From the NCBI GenBank assembly GCA_964501275.1, contig CAZCSP010000015.1, positions 19,194 through 83,193 on the forward strand: a stretch of 64,000 nucleotides of DNA, in the 5' to 3' direction. The DNA comes from 55-13 sp964501275. Lineage in GTDB: Bacteria > Armatimonadota > Fimbriimonadia > Fimbriimonadales > Fimbriimonadaceae. The translations under genes were made by a program, and so were the position numbers. Of this stretch, positions 1 to 7,653 are shown piece after piece; position 1 is the stretch's first letter, and the number at the start of each line of letters is the position of its first letter. The notes under the pieces were generated by a model. It was not told where the DNA came from and did no database searches. It saw nothing but the letters and a program-made list of their open reading frames with translations.

Positions 1-135
1 AGTCTGAACATCGATGCCATCGTTCGCCACGCCTGTGAGCAGCTCATCCAGGCGATCAACGGCGAAGAGGGCGAGGACCCGATCCGCCGAATCGTCCCGA
101 CCGAACTCCACGTGAGGGGGTCCAGCCAGCGATGA
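1..135 (+). CDS. LacI-family transcriptional regulator, C-terminal end (partial)
   Basis: The window opens inside this gene; 44 codons remain. The visible end (SLNIDAIVRHACEQLIQAI, then IVPTELHVRGSSQR) resembles the C-terminus of the periplasmic-binding-protein-like sensor domain of LacI/GalR regulators, which typically finish with a Pro-x-x-Leu-x-Val-Arg-x-Ser pattern. Its stop codon overlaps the start of the amylase gene in an ATGA tetranucleotide, so the two are translationally coupled. Inference: it senses a sugar and controls the downstream amylase. The DNA-binding N-terminus lies outside the window, so the family call rests on the tail and context only. Confidence 0.7.
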   Translation, partial: SLNIDAIVRHACEQLIQAINGEEGEDPIRRIVPTELHVRGSSQR

Positions 136-2294
136 TCCTCGGCCTCCCCACTTTGCTCGTCCCCGCGTTCGTCCAAGACGGGCGGATTCAGCACGTCTTC
201 GAAGTGAAATTGGACCGGCAGGTGGAGTCGGTCAACCTCGCGGGAACTTTCAACAACTGGGACCGCGCCGCGACCGCCATGGAGCGCCAGCCCGACGGCT
301 ACACCTGGCGAATCTCCATGCGCCTTCCCACCGGCAAGCACCTCTACAAGTTCGTCCTGAACGGCTCCGAGTGGATCACCGATCCTAAAGCCAAGCGGAA
401 CGAGGACGACGGCGGCGGCAATATCAACTCCGTCCTCCTGCTGGTCCCCGCCGACTACGCCAAACCCGCCAAGGCGGGCGACGGGATCATCGCCAAAAGC
501 GCCCTCAAGCACAGCGCCGCCATCCCCGACCTCAACTATGATCGCGGCCAACTGACCGTCACAATCCGCACCCGCCCCGACGACCTCTCTCACATCGAGA
601 TGTTCGTCCCCACCTCCACTGGCGAAATCTGCGTCGAACTGAAAGAGGCAGCCCGCGACAACTTTTACGCCTTTCACAAAGCCGAGTTCCCCTGGGACCG
701 CAAGACGGACTTCAAGTACCGCTTCATGCTGGTGGACGGAGCCAAGCGCGTCTACCTCACCCCCAAAGGACTGAGCGACGCTCCCAAAGACCCCTTCGTG
801 CTGAAAGCCAAGGAGTTCAAGCCGTTCGTCACGCCCAAGTGGGTGGAGCAGGCGGTCTTCTACCAGATTTTCCCCGACCGCTTTGCCAACGGCGACAAGT
901 CCAACGACCCCCAAAACGTGGTGCCCTGGAACGGGGTCCCCACCTACTCCAACCGCTTCGGCGGGGACGTGGCCGGGATCAAGCAGCGCATCGGTTACCT
1001 GAAGGACCTCGGCATCAACGCCATCTACTTTAACCCGATCTTCAAGTCGCCCAGCAATCACCGCTACGACGCCACCGACTACAAGCTGGTCGATCCCGAA
1101 CTGGGCACCAACCAGGAGTATTTCGCCCTCACCCAAGACCTGAAGAAGGCGGGCATCCGCACGATGCTCGACTTCGCTTTCAACCACACCGCTGTCGACT
1201 TCGCCCCCTTCATGGACCTTCGGACCAAGGGCGAGGCGTCCCGGTACAAGGATTGGTACTGGATCAAGTCGTTCCCCATCGAGGTCAAGGAGAACCCCAA
1301 CTACGAGGCTTGGTTCGGCTTCCCCTCCATGCCCAAGCTGAACGTGATGAACCCCGAAACCCATGCCTATGTCCTGGGCGTGGTGGATTTCTGGCGAAAG
1401 AACTCGGCCCTTGACGGCCTGCGGCTGGACGTGGCGAACGAAGTGGATATGCGGATGTGGCGGGCCTTGCGCAAGCATGTGAAAGCCTCCGCTCCCGGCA
1501 CCTACATCCTCGGTGAGGAGTGGGGCAATGCCACCCCGTGGCTGACCGGCGACCAATGGGACGCCTCCATGAACTACGGCTTCCGCGACGCCTGCCTGCG
1601 CTTCTTCGCCGACCAGTCAATCTCGGCAAAGGAGTTTGGCCAGCGCCTGATGGCGAACTACAACCTGTACGTGCCCCAAGTCAGCCGGGTCCAATACAAC
1701 CTGCTCGGCAGCCACGACACCCCCCGCTTCCTCACCCTGTGCCAGGGCGACGCCAAGCGCGCCATGCTGGGAACCGTCGCCCTGATGACCTGGGCCGGAA
1801 CGCCCTCCATTTACTATGGCGACGAGATCGGGATGGAAGGCGGACGGGACCCAGAGAACCGCCGGGGAATGCAGTGGGGCAAGGCCACTGCCGACAACCC
1901 GTTCCTGAAACTGCACAAGAAGCTGATCGCCGCCCGCAAGTCCTCCAAAGCTCTGCAGTCGGGCGCTCCCTCCATCCTGTTCGCCTCCAACGCGCAACAG
2001 ACCCTCGTTTTCTCCCGCGTCTTGGATCAAGACCAAGCCATTATCGCCATCAACCGATCGTCCGCCCCTCAGCGGACGTCGATTACGCTGCCGTCCGATA
2101 TCTCGGCCCGCCGATTCGTCGATGCGCTTGACGGTTCTCGACTCGCGGCCACGAAGGATCGGCTCGCCCTTACGCTTCCGCCCATGTCGGCAATGGTATT
2201 GCTGCCCGGGCCAAGCGCCACGTCTCGTCCCCGCGGAGCATCCGCAAGATTTGAATCAACTCAGCGTCCCCTGGGCGCTCGGAGGAACTCATGA
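132..2294 (+). CDS. Alpha-amylase family GH13 (neopullulanase/cyclomaltodextrinase-like) with N-terminal glycogen-binding domain
   Basis: A 720-residue glycoside hydrolase for alpha-1,4-glucans. A short hydrophobic start may be a signal. Residues about 20-110 look like a CBM48/AMPK-type glycogen-binding module (VNLAGTFNNWD, KHLYKFVLNG), about 130-230 a CBM34/N-type beta domain, and about 235-620 the GH13 barrel beginning VFYQIFPDRFANGD. The catalytic triad is visible as D433 (GLRLDVANE), E462 (ILGEEW) and D529 (LLGSHDTPR). A C-terminal beta domain follows. The gene sits between the LacI-type regulator and a pseudopilin, overlapping each by four bases (ATGA), so the three should be cotranscribed. 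Exact specificity (maltodextrin, pullulan or cyclodextrin) cannot be read from sequence alone. Confidence 0.93.
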   Translation: MILGLPTLLVPAFVQDGRIQHVFEVKLDRQVESVNLAGTFNNWDRAATAMERQPDGYTWRISMRLPTGKHLYKFVLNGSEWITDPKAKRNEDDGGGNINSVLLLVPADYAKPAKAGDGIIAKSALKHSAAIPDLNYDRGQLTVTIRTRPDDLSHIEMFVPTSTGEICVELKEAARDNFYAFHKAEFPWDRKTDFKYRFMLVDGAKRVYLTPKGLSDAPKDPFVLKAKEFKPFVTPKWVEQAVFYQIFPDRFANGDKSNDPQNVVPWNGVPTYSNRFGGDVAGIKQRIGYLKDLGINAIYFNPIFKSPSNHRYDATDYKLVDPELGTNQEYFALTQDLKKAGIRTMLDFAFNHTAVDFAPFMDLRTKGEASRYKDWYWIKSFPIEVKENPNYEAWFGFPSMPKLNVMNPETHAYVLGVVDFWRKNSALDGLRLDVANEVDMRMWRALRKHVKASAPGTYILGEEWGNATPWLTGDQWDASMNYGFRDACLRFFADQSISAKEFGQRLMANYNLYVPQVSRVQYNLLGSHDTPRFLTLCQGDAKRAMLGTVALMTWAGTPSIYYGDEIGMEGGRDPENRRGMQWGKATADNPFLKLHKKLIAARKSSKALQSGAPSILFASNAQQTLVFSRVLDQDQAIIAINRSSAPQRTSITLPSDISARRFVDALDGSRLAATKDRLALTLPPMSAMVLLPGPSATSRPRGASARFESTQRPLGARRNS

Positions 2295-3097
2295 AACGTC
2301 AATGTCGACAGGGCTTCACGCTCATCGAACTCCTCGTCGTGATCGCGATCATCGCGATCCTAGCCGCCATCCTCTTCCCGGTCTTCGCGCAAGCGAAGGT
2401 CGCAGCCAAGAAGACCAGCGACTTGTCGAACCTCAAGCAGAATGGCACCGCTACGTTCCTGTATATGAACGACTACGACGACACGCTGCCCCAAACCAAC
2501 GGCTCGGAGCATAGCTACATCATCGCTGCCAGAGTTCAGCCCTACACCAAAAACCGTGAGATCTGGAAGAGCCCTGGCTCAAGATGGCCAATGGGATCTG
2601 TCCAGCATAAACAGGCAAACAATGGCGTCTCCGACTATATGCTCGACCCTAACGACGGATGCGTTGGACTTGGCGTCTCAACGGTTGGACCAAGGCCAAA
2701 CTACTATCGCGACATTTATCCTCCAACCGACTACATCATCTCTGACTCGCTCTCTGACTGGGTGGGCGGCACTTGCCCCGGCATTTACAACGGATTCAAG
2801 CGCAGCTACACGCAGAACGACGGAAAGATCAACGACGTCGCTAAGGTGGTGCTGTTCATCGACTTCCCGATGGCCGGATACCTTTGGCCGGGCGGACCTT
2901 GGGGCACCGATCCCAACTTCTGGGGAGGCAATAACTTCAAGGGCTTTTTCAATGAAGGCTCCAATGTGACCCACTTCGACGGCCACTCCAAGTTCTACAA
3001 GTACAACAAGCTGATGCCGCGAGACACAGACTGGAGCGGCGAACTGATCGAATGGCAATGCTGGGGCTTCACCTGGGCGCACCCATCGGTCCAGTAG
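2291..3097 (+). CDS. Type II secretion pseudopilin-like protein (prepilin N-terminal methylation domain)
   Basis: A 268-residue protein with a short basic leader (MKRQCRQG) followed by FTLIELLVVIAIIAIL, the class III prepilin signal cut by PilD between G and F, with E at +5. The rest is a globular secreted domain rich in Gly, Trp and Tyr, of the DUF1559-like kind that is expanded in Planctomycetes and Armatimonadota. It ends with an HFDGHSKFY segment common in this family. GGAGGA (2281-2286) is a good ribosome binding site inside the end of the amylase gene. Coupling to the amylase suggests that this pseudopilin is made with the carbohydrate enzyme. Its exact role is unknown. Confidence 0.9.
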   Translation: MKRQCRQGFTLIELLVVIAIIAILAAILFPVFAQAKVAAKKTSDLSNLKQNGTATFLYMNDYDDTLPQTNGSEHSYIIAARVQPYTKNREIWKSPGSRWPMGSVQHKQANNGVSDYMLDPNDGCVGLGVSTVGPRPNYYRDIYPPTDYIISDSLSDWVGGTCPGIYNGFKRSYTQNDGKINDVAKVVLFIDFPMAGYLWPGGPWGTDPNFWGGNNFKGFFNEGSNVTHFDGHSKFYKYNKLMPRDTDWSGELIEWQCWGFTWAHPSVQ

Positions 3098-3121
3098 ACA
3101 TCGACTCGTAGCTCATCTGCT

Positions 3122-3147
3122 CCCCCAAAACGCCTTCGTTTTGGGGG
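3122..3147. terminator. Hairpin after the amylase-pseudopilin operon
   Basis: A perfect 11-bp stem (CCCCCAAAACG / CGTTTTGGGGG) with a CCTT loop lies 25 bases after the pseudopilin stop. No U-run follows, so intrinsic termination is uncertain. The same hairpin with a near-identical flank (GTACA) recurs at 11508-11532, so it is also an interspersed repeat. Confidence 0.55.
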
Positions 3148-3208
3148 TACAGGACTTGTATTGGAATGCTTGTTACGGCTTTAACCCAGAGCCTAAGAAA
3201 AAGGTGAT

Positions 3209-3466
3209 ATGAAAAAAAACCACATTCAGTTGCTCATCGGCGTTCTGGCGACCCTATCTCTAGCAGCCTGCGGCGAGCCCGATTACGCCAATGGTCCAGA
3301 AGCCTGGCAAAAGACGCCAGTGGCAGATAAGATCGAACGCATCAAAAAGATGCCGCTGTCGCAAGCCCAAAAAATTCAAGGGATCAATGAACTGCCTATC
3401 TCACAAGAAGAGAAAGATAAAGCGATTGCCGAGATAAAGGCCCAAGGCCAATCGCCGACAGGATAG
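3209..3466 (+). CDS. Small lipoprotein of unknown function
   Basis: An 85-residue protein with a lipoprotein signal peptide: two lysines near the start, a hydrophobic stretch, and lipobox LAAC with Cys21. The mature part is short, charged and helical (KIERIKKMPLSQAQKIQGIN), with two similar segments (KMPLSQAQKIQGI and ELPISQEEKDKAI) that look like an internal repeat. AAGGTG precedes the ATG at good spacing. I recognise no family. It lies alone between the amylase operon and a small membrane protein on the same strand. Confidence 0.75.
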   Translation: MKKNHIQLLIGVLATLSLAACGEPDYANGPEAWQKTPVADKIERIKKMPLSQAQKIQGINELPISQEEKDKAIAEIKAQGQSPTG

Positions 3467-3551
3467 ACGGGGTTCCCTTCTTCCCCCCACATTGGCCCAA
3501 ACTTTGCTGGTTCCCAAACTGGCGTTTGGGCCACAATGAAAGGGAAGACTG

Positions 3552-3905
3552 ATGTATCTGATTGCGCAAACCTCACCCACTGAACTCACCGAGGTGCTCC
3601 TCGTCCCGTCGATCTGCTTTGTCCTGGGCCTCGGCCTTTGGTATGCGGGACTGCACTTCGAGAACCGGACCGAAAAGGCTTGGGTGAAGTGGCTCGCCCT
3701 TATCCCCATCGTCATTGGCCTGGTGATTGGGCTCCAATTGACGATGCAGGCCACTGACTACACCTACCAGCGGATCTTGGGCACCAAGAAGCTGATCTAC
3801 AGCCACTACCTCGCGCTCGCCCTTCCCCTCATCGCCATCTTCACCGTCGTCGCCTGGCACCTGTACCTCAAGAGGACAGGCGCCTACGACCAACACCGAT
3901 ACTAA
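3552..3905 (+). CDS. Small membrane protein of unknown function
   Basis: A 117-residue protein with three predicted membrane segments at about residues 13-33, 47-65 and 84-104, ending in a short basic tail. AGGGAAG lies upstream of the ATG. No family is recognised. It follows the lipoprotein by 85 bases on the same strand and could share its transcript. A hairpin with GCCCC/GGGGC arms starts about 20 bases after the stop. Confidence 0.7.
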   Translation: MYLIAQTSPTELTEVLLVPSICFVLGLGLWYAGLHFENRTEKAWVKWLALIPIVIGLVIGLQLTMQATDYTYQRILGTKKLIYSHYLALALPLIAIFTVVAWHLYLKRTGAYDQHRY

Positions 3906-4212
3906 GCTCCCCCCAAAAATCGCCCCAAGGGTGGGGCATTGCCGCCTAACCCACCGCGTCATTCCAAGGAGCTTGCCCAGCCTCGTTTGCCTACTTGGCC
4001 TCAACCCTTTAAAGCCGCAAAACCCCTCCTGCGGCTTCAGCGGTTCCCATCTGCGCCAATCTGTGGCTCAAAAAGAGAGCGGGGCAAACACACGGCAATC
4101 GAACCTGATGCAACCATGCTGGAGGGCCAGGAGACCTGTTCCTCCAACTCCGAAGCTCAGAGTTGCATCTCCCGCTTGCCGCCTTCATGGCCCGACATGA
4201 TCCCATCAGCCC
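3906..4212. other. Convergent gap with hairpins, no gene seen
   Basis: This 307-base stretch separates a plus-strand membrane gene from a minus-strand sugar isomerase. It contains a GCCCC-GGGGC hairpin near 3922 and a perfect 8-bp stem AAGCCGCA/TGCGGCTT at 4012-4037, followed on the minus strand by TTTAAA, which suits termination of the isomerase transcript. Short open frames here have no plausible composition or start signals and are left out. Confidence 0.5.
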
Positions 4213-5163
4213 TCATAAGGTTTCGGTGACTTTCTGGATATGCTCCGGCCGATCGGGGTTGAGTCCGTGGGCGCGGGCGGCATAGAGCGCCAGCCACTGC
4301 CCAAAGATCACTTCCCAAATCGGGCGCAGTTGTTCAAAGGTGACGGCACTGGGAGCCTGGAGGATGCGGCAGCCCTGCTCAGCCAACCCGTGGGCCGGTT
4401 CGCCATAGACGATCGCCGCGCTCCCGTGTCCCGCCAACGCTTTGGGGCCGTGCTCGAAGTCGGCGGTAGAGTAAGCCTTGCAGGGAACCAGGGCGCACTC
4501 CATCAGCTTCAACGCGCTCTCCAAGGCCGTGCAGAAAGAGTAGCCCCTGGCCAGCGCAAAGGTGGGATGGGACCGCAGGAGAGGCCCGCTCATCGCCTTG
4601 GCGATCTCCTCCGTCGAGTTCAGCCAAATCTCATCCGGCAATGAAGGGCAGGGATCGGGAAGGTCGCCCCCCAGAGCCCGCACCAACTGGTAAAGCGCCA
4701 ACAGCGAGGCCGTGTAGGTCTTGGTCGCCGCCACCGACCGCTCCGCGCCCACATCCAGCAAGATCGTCCGCTCGGCCTCCGTGGTCAAGCGGGAGTTGGG
4801 CGTGTTGGTGATGGCGAGGGTGGCATGGCCTTCCTCCCGCATCATCCCAAGAATCTCCGACACATCCGGCGCAGAGCCGCTTTGGGAGATGCCGATAGCG
4901 AGGGCGTTCCGGTACTGAACGCGAGTGCCATACCGGGTCAGAACCGACGGCGCCGCCAAGGTCACCGGGATTCCCAAGTGGATCTCGATCAGGTAGCGAG
5001 CATATTGGGCCGCATGGTCGCTGCTTCCCCGCGCCGCGATCAGGACCATATCAAATCCCCGCCCCCCCACGGCCTCCCCCGCCGCATCCAAATACCCCTC
5101 CGCCAGCCGCGACAAAACGTCCGGCTGCTCCCGAATCTCTCTCTCCATCCACTCGCCCAGCAT
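4213..5163 (-). CDS. SIS-domain sugar-phosphate isomerase/deaminase (GlmS C-terminal-like, AgaS-like)
   Basis: A 316-residue protein with two sugar isomerase (SIS) domains, the C-terminal half of glucosamine-6-phosphate synthase without the glutaminase. Motifs seen: ARGSSDHAAQYARYLIE (first SIS, ligand loop), GISQSGSAPDVSE (phosphate-binding SQSG), SVAATKTYTASLLAL, and in the second SIS domain FALARGYSF, ESALKLMECALVPCKAYSTADFEHGP. The start chosen is MLGEWMEREIREQP, the normal start for this family; reading further upstream gives only shadow sequence. It diverges from the DUF4838 gene with 39 bases between them, containing a 24-bp palindrome. Inference: amino-sugar catabolism controlled together with the neighbour. 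Confidence 0.9.
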   Translation of the reverse strand: MLGEWMEREIREQPDVLSRLAEGYLDAAGEAVGGRGFDMVLIAARGSSDHAAQYARYLIEIHLGIPVTLAAPSVLTRYGTRVQYRNALAIGISQSGSAPDVSEILGMMREEGHATLAITNTPNSRLTTEAERTILLDVGAERSVAATKTYTASLLALYQLVRALGGDLPDPCPSLPDEIWLNSTEEIAKAMSGPLLRSHPTFALARGYSFCTALESALKLMECALVPCKAYSTADFEHGPKALAGHGSAAIVYGEPAHGLAEQGCRILQAPSAVTFEQLRPIWEVIFGQWLALYAARAHGLNPDRPEHIQKVTETL

Positions 5164-5171
5164 CGGGACAA

Positions 5172-5195
5172 GTTTACTTTGCTTGTGTGGTAAAC
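5172..5195. promoter_or_regulatory. Candidate operator between divergent genes
   Basis: GTTTAC at 5172-5177 and GTAAAC at 5190-5195 form a perfect inverted repeat with a 12-base spacer. They lie in the 39-base gap between the SIS isomerase and the DUF4838 gene. Position and symmetry fit a dimeric regulator binding site controlling both genes. Not tested. Confidence 0.4.
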
Positions 5196-5202
5196 CCTGT
5201 TT

Positions 5203-7476
5203 ATGTTCGCCCGAATCGTAACCACCATGGCCTTCGCCCTTTTGGCAAGCCTCCTCCGGGCGGATATCGACCTGTCGAAAGCGACGATCTACACCCAGAT
5301 GGGCGCCAGCCCGTCCGATCTGTGGGCCGCTCAAGACCTGCAGAAGCACCTCTCCAAGATGGCGGGCTCCAAAATACCGCTGAAGAACAACGCCCGTGCC
5401 GTCGATGGCATCGCGATCCTGGTGGGCCAGGGGCCACTTGCCGAAAGTCAGTTCCCTGAAGTGAAGTGGAAGGACCTCGGGTTGGAGGAGGTGGTCCTGA
5501 AGACCAAAGGCAACCTGCTCTTGGTGGCAGGAGGCAAGCCTCGCGGGACCCTCTACGCGGCCACCCGACTTCTTCATCGCTTGGGCGTGAGGTGGTGGAC
5601 GCCGTGGGCAACCACGATTCCGGACAAGAAGCCGATCATCGGCAATCTGGATGTGAAGGAGTCGCCCGCCTTCGAGTATCGAGACAACTACTGGTTCCAC
5701 GCCTTCGACGCCGACTGGGCCGTCCACAACTACAATAACGGCTTCAACACCAAGGTAGACGCCCAACGCGGCGGCCGCATTGAATACGAAGGCTTCGTCC
5801 ACACCTTTTTCGGCTACGCCCCGCCGGAGAAGTTCTTTGCGACCAAGCCCGAATGGTACAGCGAAATCGACGGCTATCGCCGCCACCAGCACGCCCAACT
5901 CTGCACCACCAACCCCGAACTGCGAGCGCATATTCTGGCCCAAATCAAGGAAAGGTTGAGGGCCAATCCTCGCGCCAAGATCGCCTCCATCTCCCAAAAC
6001 GACTGGTACAACCCCTGCACCTGCCGAGTCTGCAAAGCGCTCTCGGACAAGGAAGGATCGCAATCAGCCCTCGTTCTGGACCTCGCCAACTACATCGGAG
6101 AAGGGATCGAAAAAGAGTTCCCCGAGGTCGCCATCGACACGCTGGCCTACCAATGGTCGCGCAAACCTCCTCTGACGATGAAGCCTCGCTCCAACGTGAT
6201 CGTGCGGCTGTGCAGCATCGAATGCAACTTCGCCTTCCCCCTCGACGCTCCCCAGAACGCCTCCTTCGGCGACGACATTCGAGGCTGGAGCAAGCTGACG
6301 AACCGCCTCTATATCTGGAACTACACCACCGACTTCGCCCACTACATCCAGCCCCAACCCGACTACTACACCCTCGGTCCCACCATCCGGTTCTTCGTCA
6401 ACCACGGCGCGAAGGGGTTGTTTGAGCAAGGCGCCTATCAATCGAACGGCGGCGAGATGGGGGAACTCAAAGCATGGGTGATGGCCCAACTGATGTGGGA
6501 CCCCAAACAGGATGACAAGGCGCTGATCGATGAGTTTCTTAACGGCTACTACGGCAAAGCCGCTCCCGCCATGAAAGGCTACTTGGATTGGATGGCAAAG
6601 GAGGCGGCCGGCTGGAATCTCACCTTCGCCTCGCCGACTTCGGCGACTTTCCTGCGGTATCCATCCACCCGAGTGGCTCTCCAATGGCTCACTCGGGCTC
6701 ACACATTGGCGCAAGAGGACCCGGCCACCCTGTGGCGAGTCCGCCAGGCTCATCTGCCAGTCTGGTACGTGTGCCTGAACCGCTGGAGCGAATTTCGACG
6801 GGAAGCCCGGCTGTCGGCGGACGACTGGCCCCTTCCCAATTCGCGCCGCGAGGTTGCCCAGAAGTGGCTGGAGTACGCGACTCAACCCGGCCCAACCGGC
6901 TGGAACCCGATCACCCACGTCAACGAAGCCGGGCTCACTCCGCCAGCCTTCGTCGCCCGCTTCCAAACCGATCCCGAAGAACCCGACCTCCGCCCGCTCC
7001 CGCCAAGAAAGCCAAACCCCTACCCGCCCAAGGGAATACCCGCCGGGATCGACGGGCAGGACAACTTCGCCAATCTCTGGCAGGAACCCGACAACTCCCA
7101 ACTCCGCGCTGACCCACTCGCCTCAGACGGCATCGCCTGCTGGATGCCCGGCCACCACTACGAATGGGCCTTCCAACTCCCCCTCGACAAGTTCCCCGCC
7201 TTGGCCACCGGAACCTGGAAAGTCTATGCTGTAGTCCGGGTAGATGCCACCGCCGCCGACACCTCCCGCGCATTCTCAGCCGGTATCTACGACGACAGCC
7301 AACGAAAGGACGTAACCATGTCCGCATACCGCCTCGACCAAGTGGGCAAAGACTATCAGGCCTTCGAGCTCGGAACGATCAAAACCAATCCCACCATGCG
7401 AGTCTGGGTCGCCCCACCCGCCAACGGCAAGGTCAGAAGCGTCTGGGTAGATCGCATCTACTTTGTGAAGGGGTAG
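5203..7476 (+). CDS. DUF4838 domain protein, secreted glycoside-hydrolase-like
   Basis: A 757-residue secreted protein. Residues 1-20 are a signal peptide (ARIVTTMAFALLASLLRA). Residues about 25-155 resemble the alpha-glucuronidase N-terminal domain found before many glycosidase barrels (GTLYAATRLLHRLGVRWW). The DUF4838 core at about 165-500 contains ISQNDWYNPCTCRVCKAL, a Cys cluster typical of this family, and WNYTTDFAHYIQPQPDY. A C-terminal jelly-roll-like part follows. DUF4838 proteins occur in polysaccharide-use loci, but their activity is not defined. No clear ribosome site precedes the ATG; a second ATG eight codons later also leaves a usable signal peptide. Shares a promoter region with the SIS isomerase, suggesting amino-sugar glycan degradation (inference). 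Confidence 0.85.
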   Translation: MFARIVTTMAFALLASLLRADIDLSKATIYTQMGASPSDLWAAQDLQKHLSKMAGSKIPLKNNARAVDGIAILVGQGPLAESQFPEVKWKDLGLEEVVLKTKGNLLLVAGGKPRGTLYAATRLLHRLGVRWWTPWATTIPDKKPIIGNLDVKESPAFEYRDNYWFHAFDADWAVHNYNNGFNTKVDAQRGGRIEYEGFVHTFFGYAPPEKFFATKPEWYSEIDGYRRHQHAQLCTTNPELRAHILAQIKERLRANPRAKIASISQNDWYNPCTCRVCKALSDKEGSQSALVLDLANYIGEGIEKEFPEVAIDTLAYQWSRKPPLTMKPRSNVIVRLCSIECNFAFPLDAPQNASFGDDIRGWSKLTNRLYIWNYTTDFAHYIQPQPDYYTLGPTIRFFVNHGAKGLFEQGAYQSNGGEMGELKAWVMAQLMWDPKQDDKALIDEFLNGYYGKAAPAMKGYLDWMAKEAAGWNLTFASPTSATFLRYPSTRVALQWLTRAHTLAQEDPATLWRVRQAHLPVWYVCLNRWSEFRREARLSADDWPLPNSRREVAQKWLEYATQPGPTGWNPITHVNEAGLTPPAFVARFQTDPEEPDLRPLPPRKPNPYPPKGIPAGIDGQDNFANLWQEPDNSQLRADPLASDGIACWMPGHHYEWAFQLPLDKFPALATGTWKVYAVVRVDATAADTSRAFSAGIYDDSQRKDVTMSAYRLDQVGKDYQAFELGTIKTNPTMRVWVAPPANGKVRSVWVDRIYFVKG

Positions 7477-7486
7477 GGAACGGCAA

Positions 7487-7645
7487 TTCGGCGTTACGGC
7501 GCTGGGGCATTGCGGTGTCAAGGTGTTTGGCATGGGGGTGCTAGACATTGTAGTCAGCCCTATCTGACCTATCCGTCTTATCCGTCCTAAAACCCACGAC
7601 CCAAAACCCAAAGCCCAAAGCCCAACGCCGCAACACCGTTCCATA
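7487..7645. repeat. Compound interspersed repeat (C, B and A motifs)
   Basis: The gap before the histidine kinase is made of three recurring motifs: C (GGCGTTACGGCG, GCATTGCGGTGT), B (CTATCTGACCTATCCGTCTTA) and A (ACCCAAAACCCAAAGCCCAA). The outer ends GGAACGG near 7478 and CCGTTCC at 7636-7642 are inverted, so the whole is an imperfect palindrome. The same motifs recur in at least fifteen other gaps of this window. Confidence 0.8.
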
Positions 7646-7647
7646 AT
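7642..7647 (+). promoter_or_regulatory. -10 box, leaderless histidine kinase start
   Basis: CATAAT ends six bases before the ATG at 7654 and there is no ribosome binding site, so the mRNA probably begins at or next to the start codon. One of eleven such sites in the window. Confidence 0.55.
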
Positions 7648-7653
7648 CTCCCC

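Noticed and set aside
3931..4229. Short plus-strand genes in the convergent gap
   Set aside because: No ribosome sites, atypical composition, and they run over the terminator hairpins and into the opposite gene.
5164..6063. N-terminal extension of the SIS isomerase (open frame continues about 300 codons upstream)
   Set aside because: It is the antisense shadow of the DUF4838 gene and lacks family sequence; the family start is at 5163.
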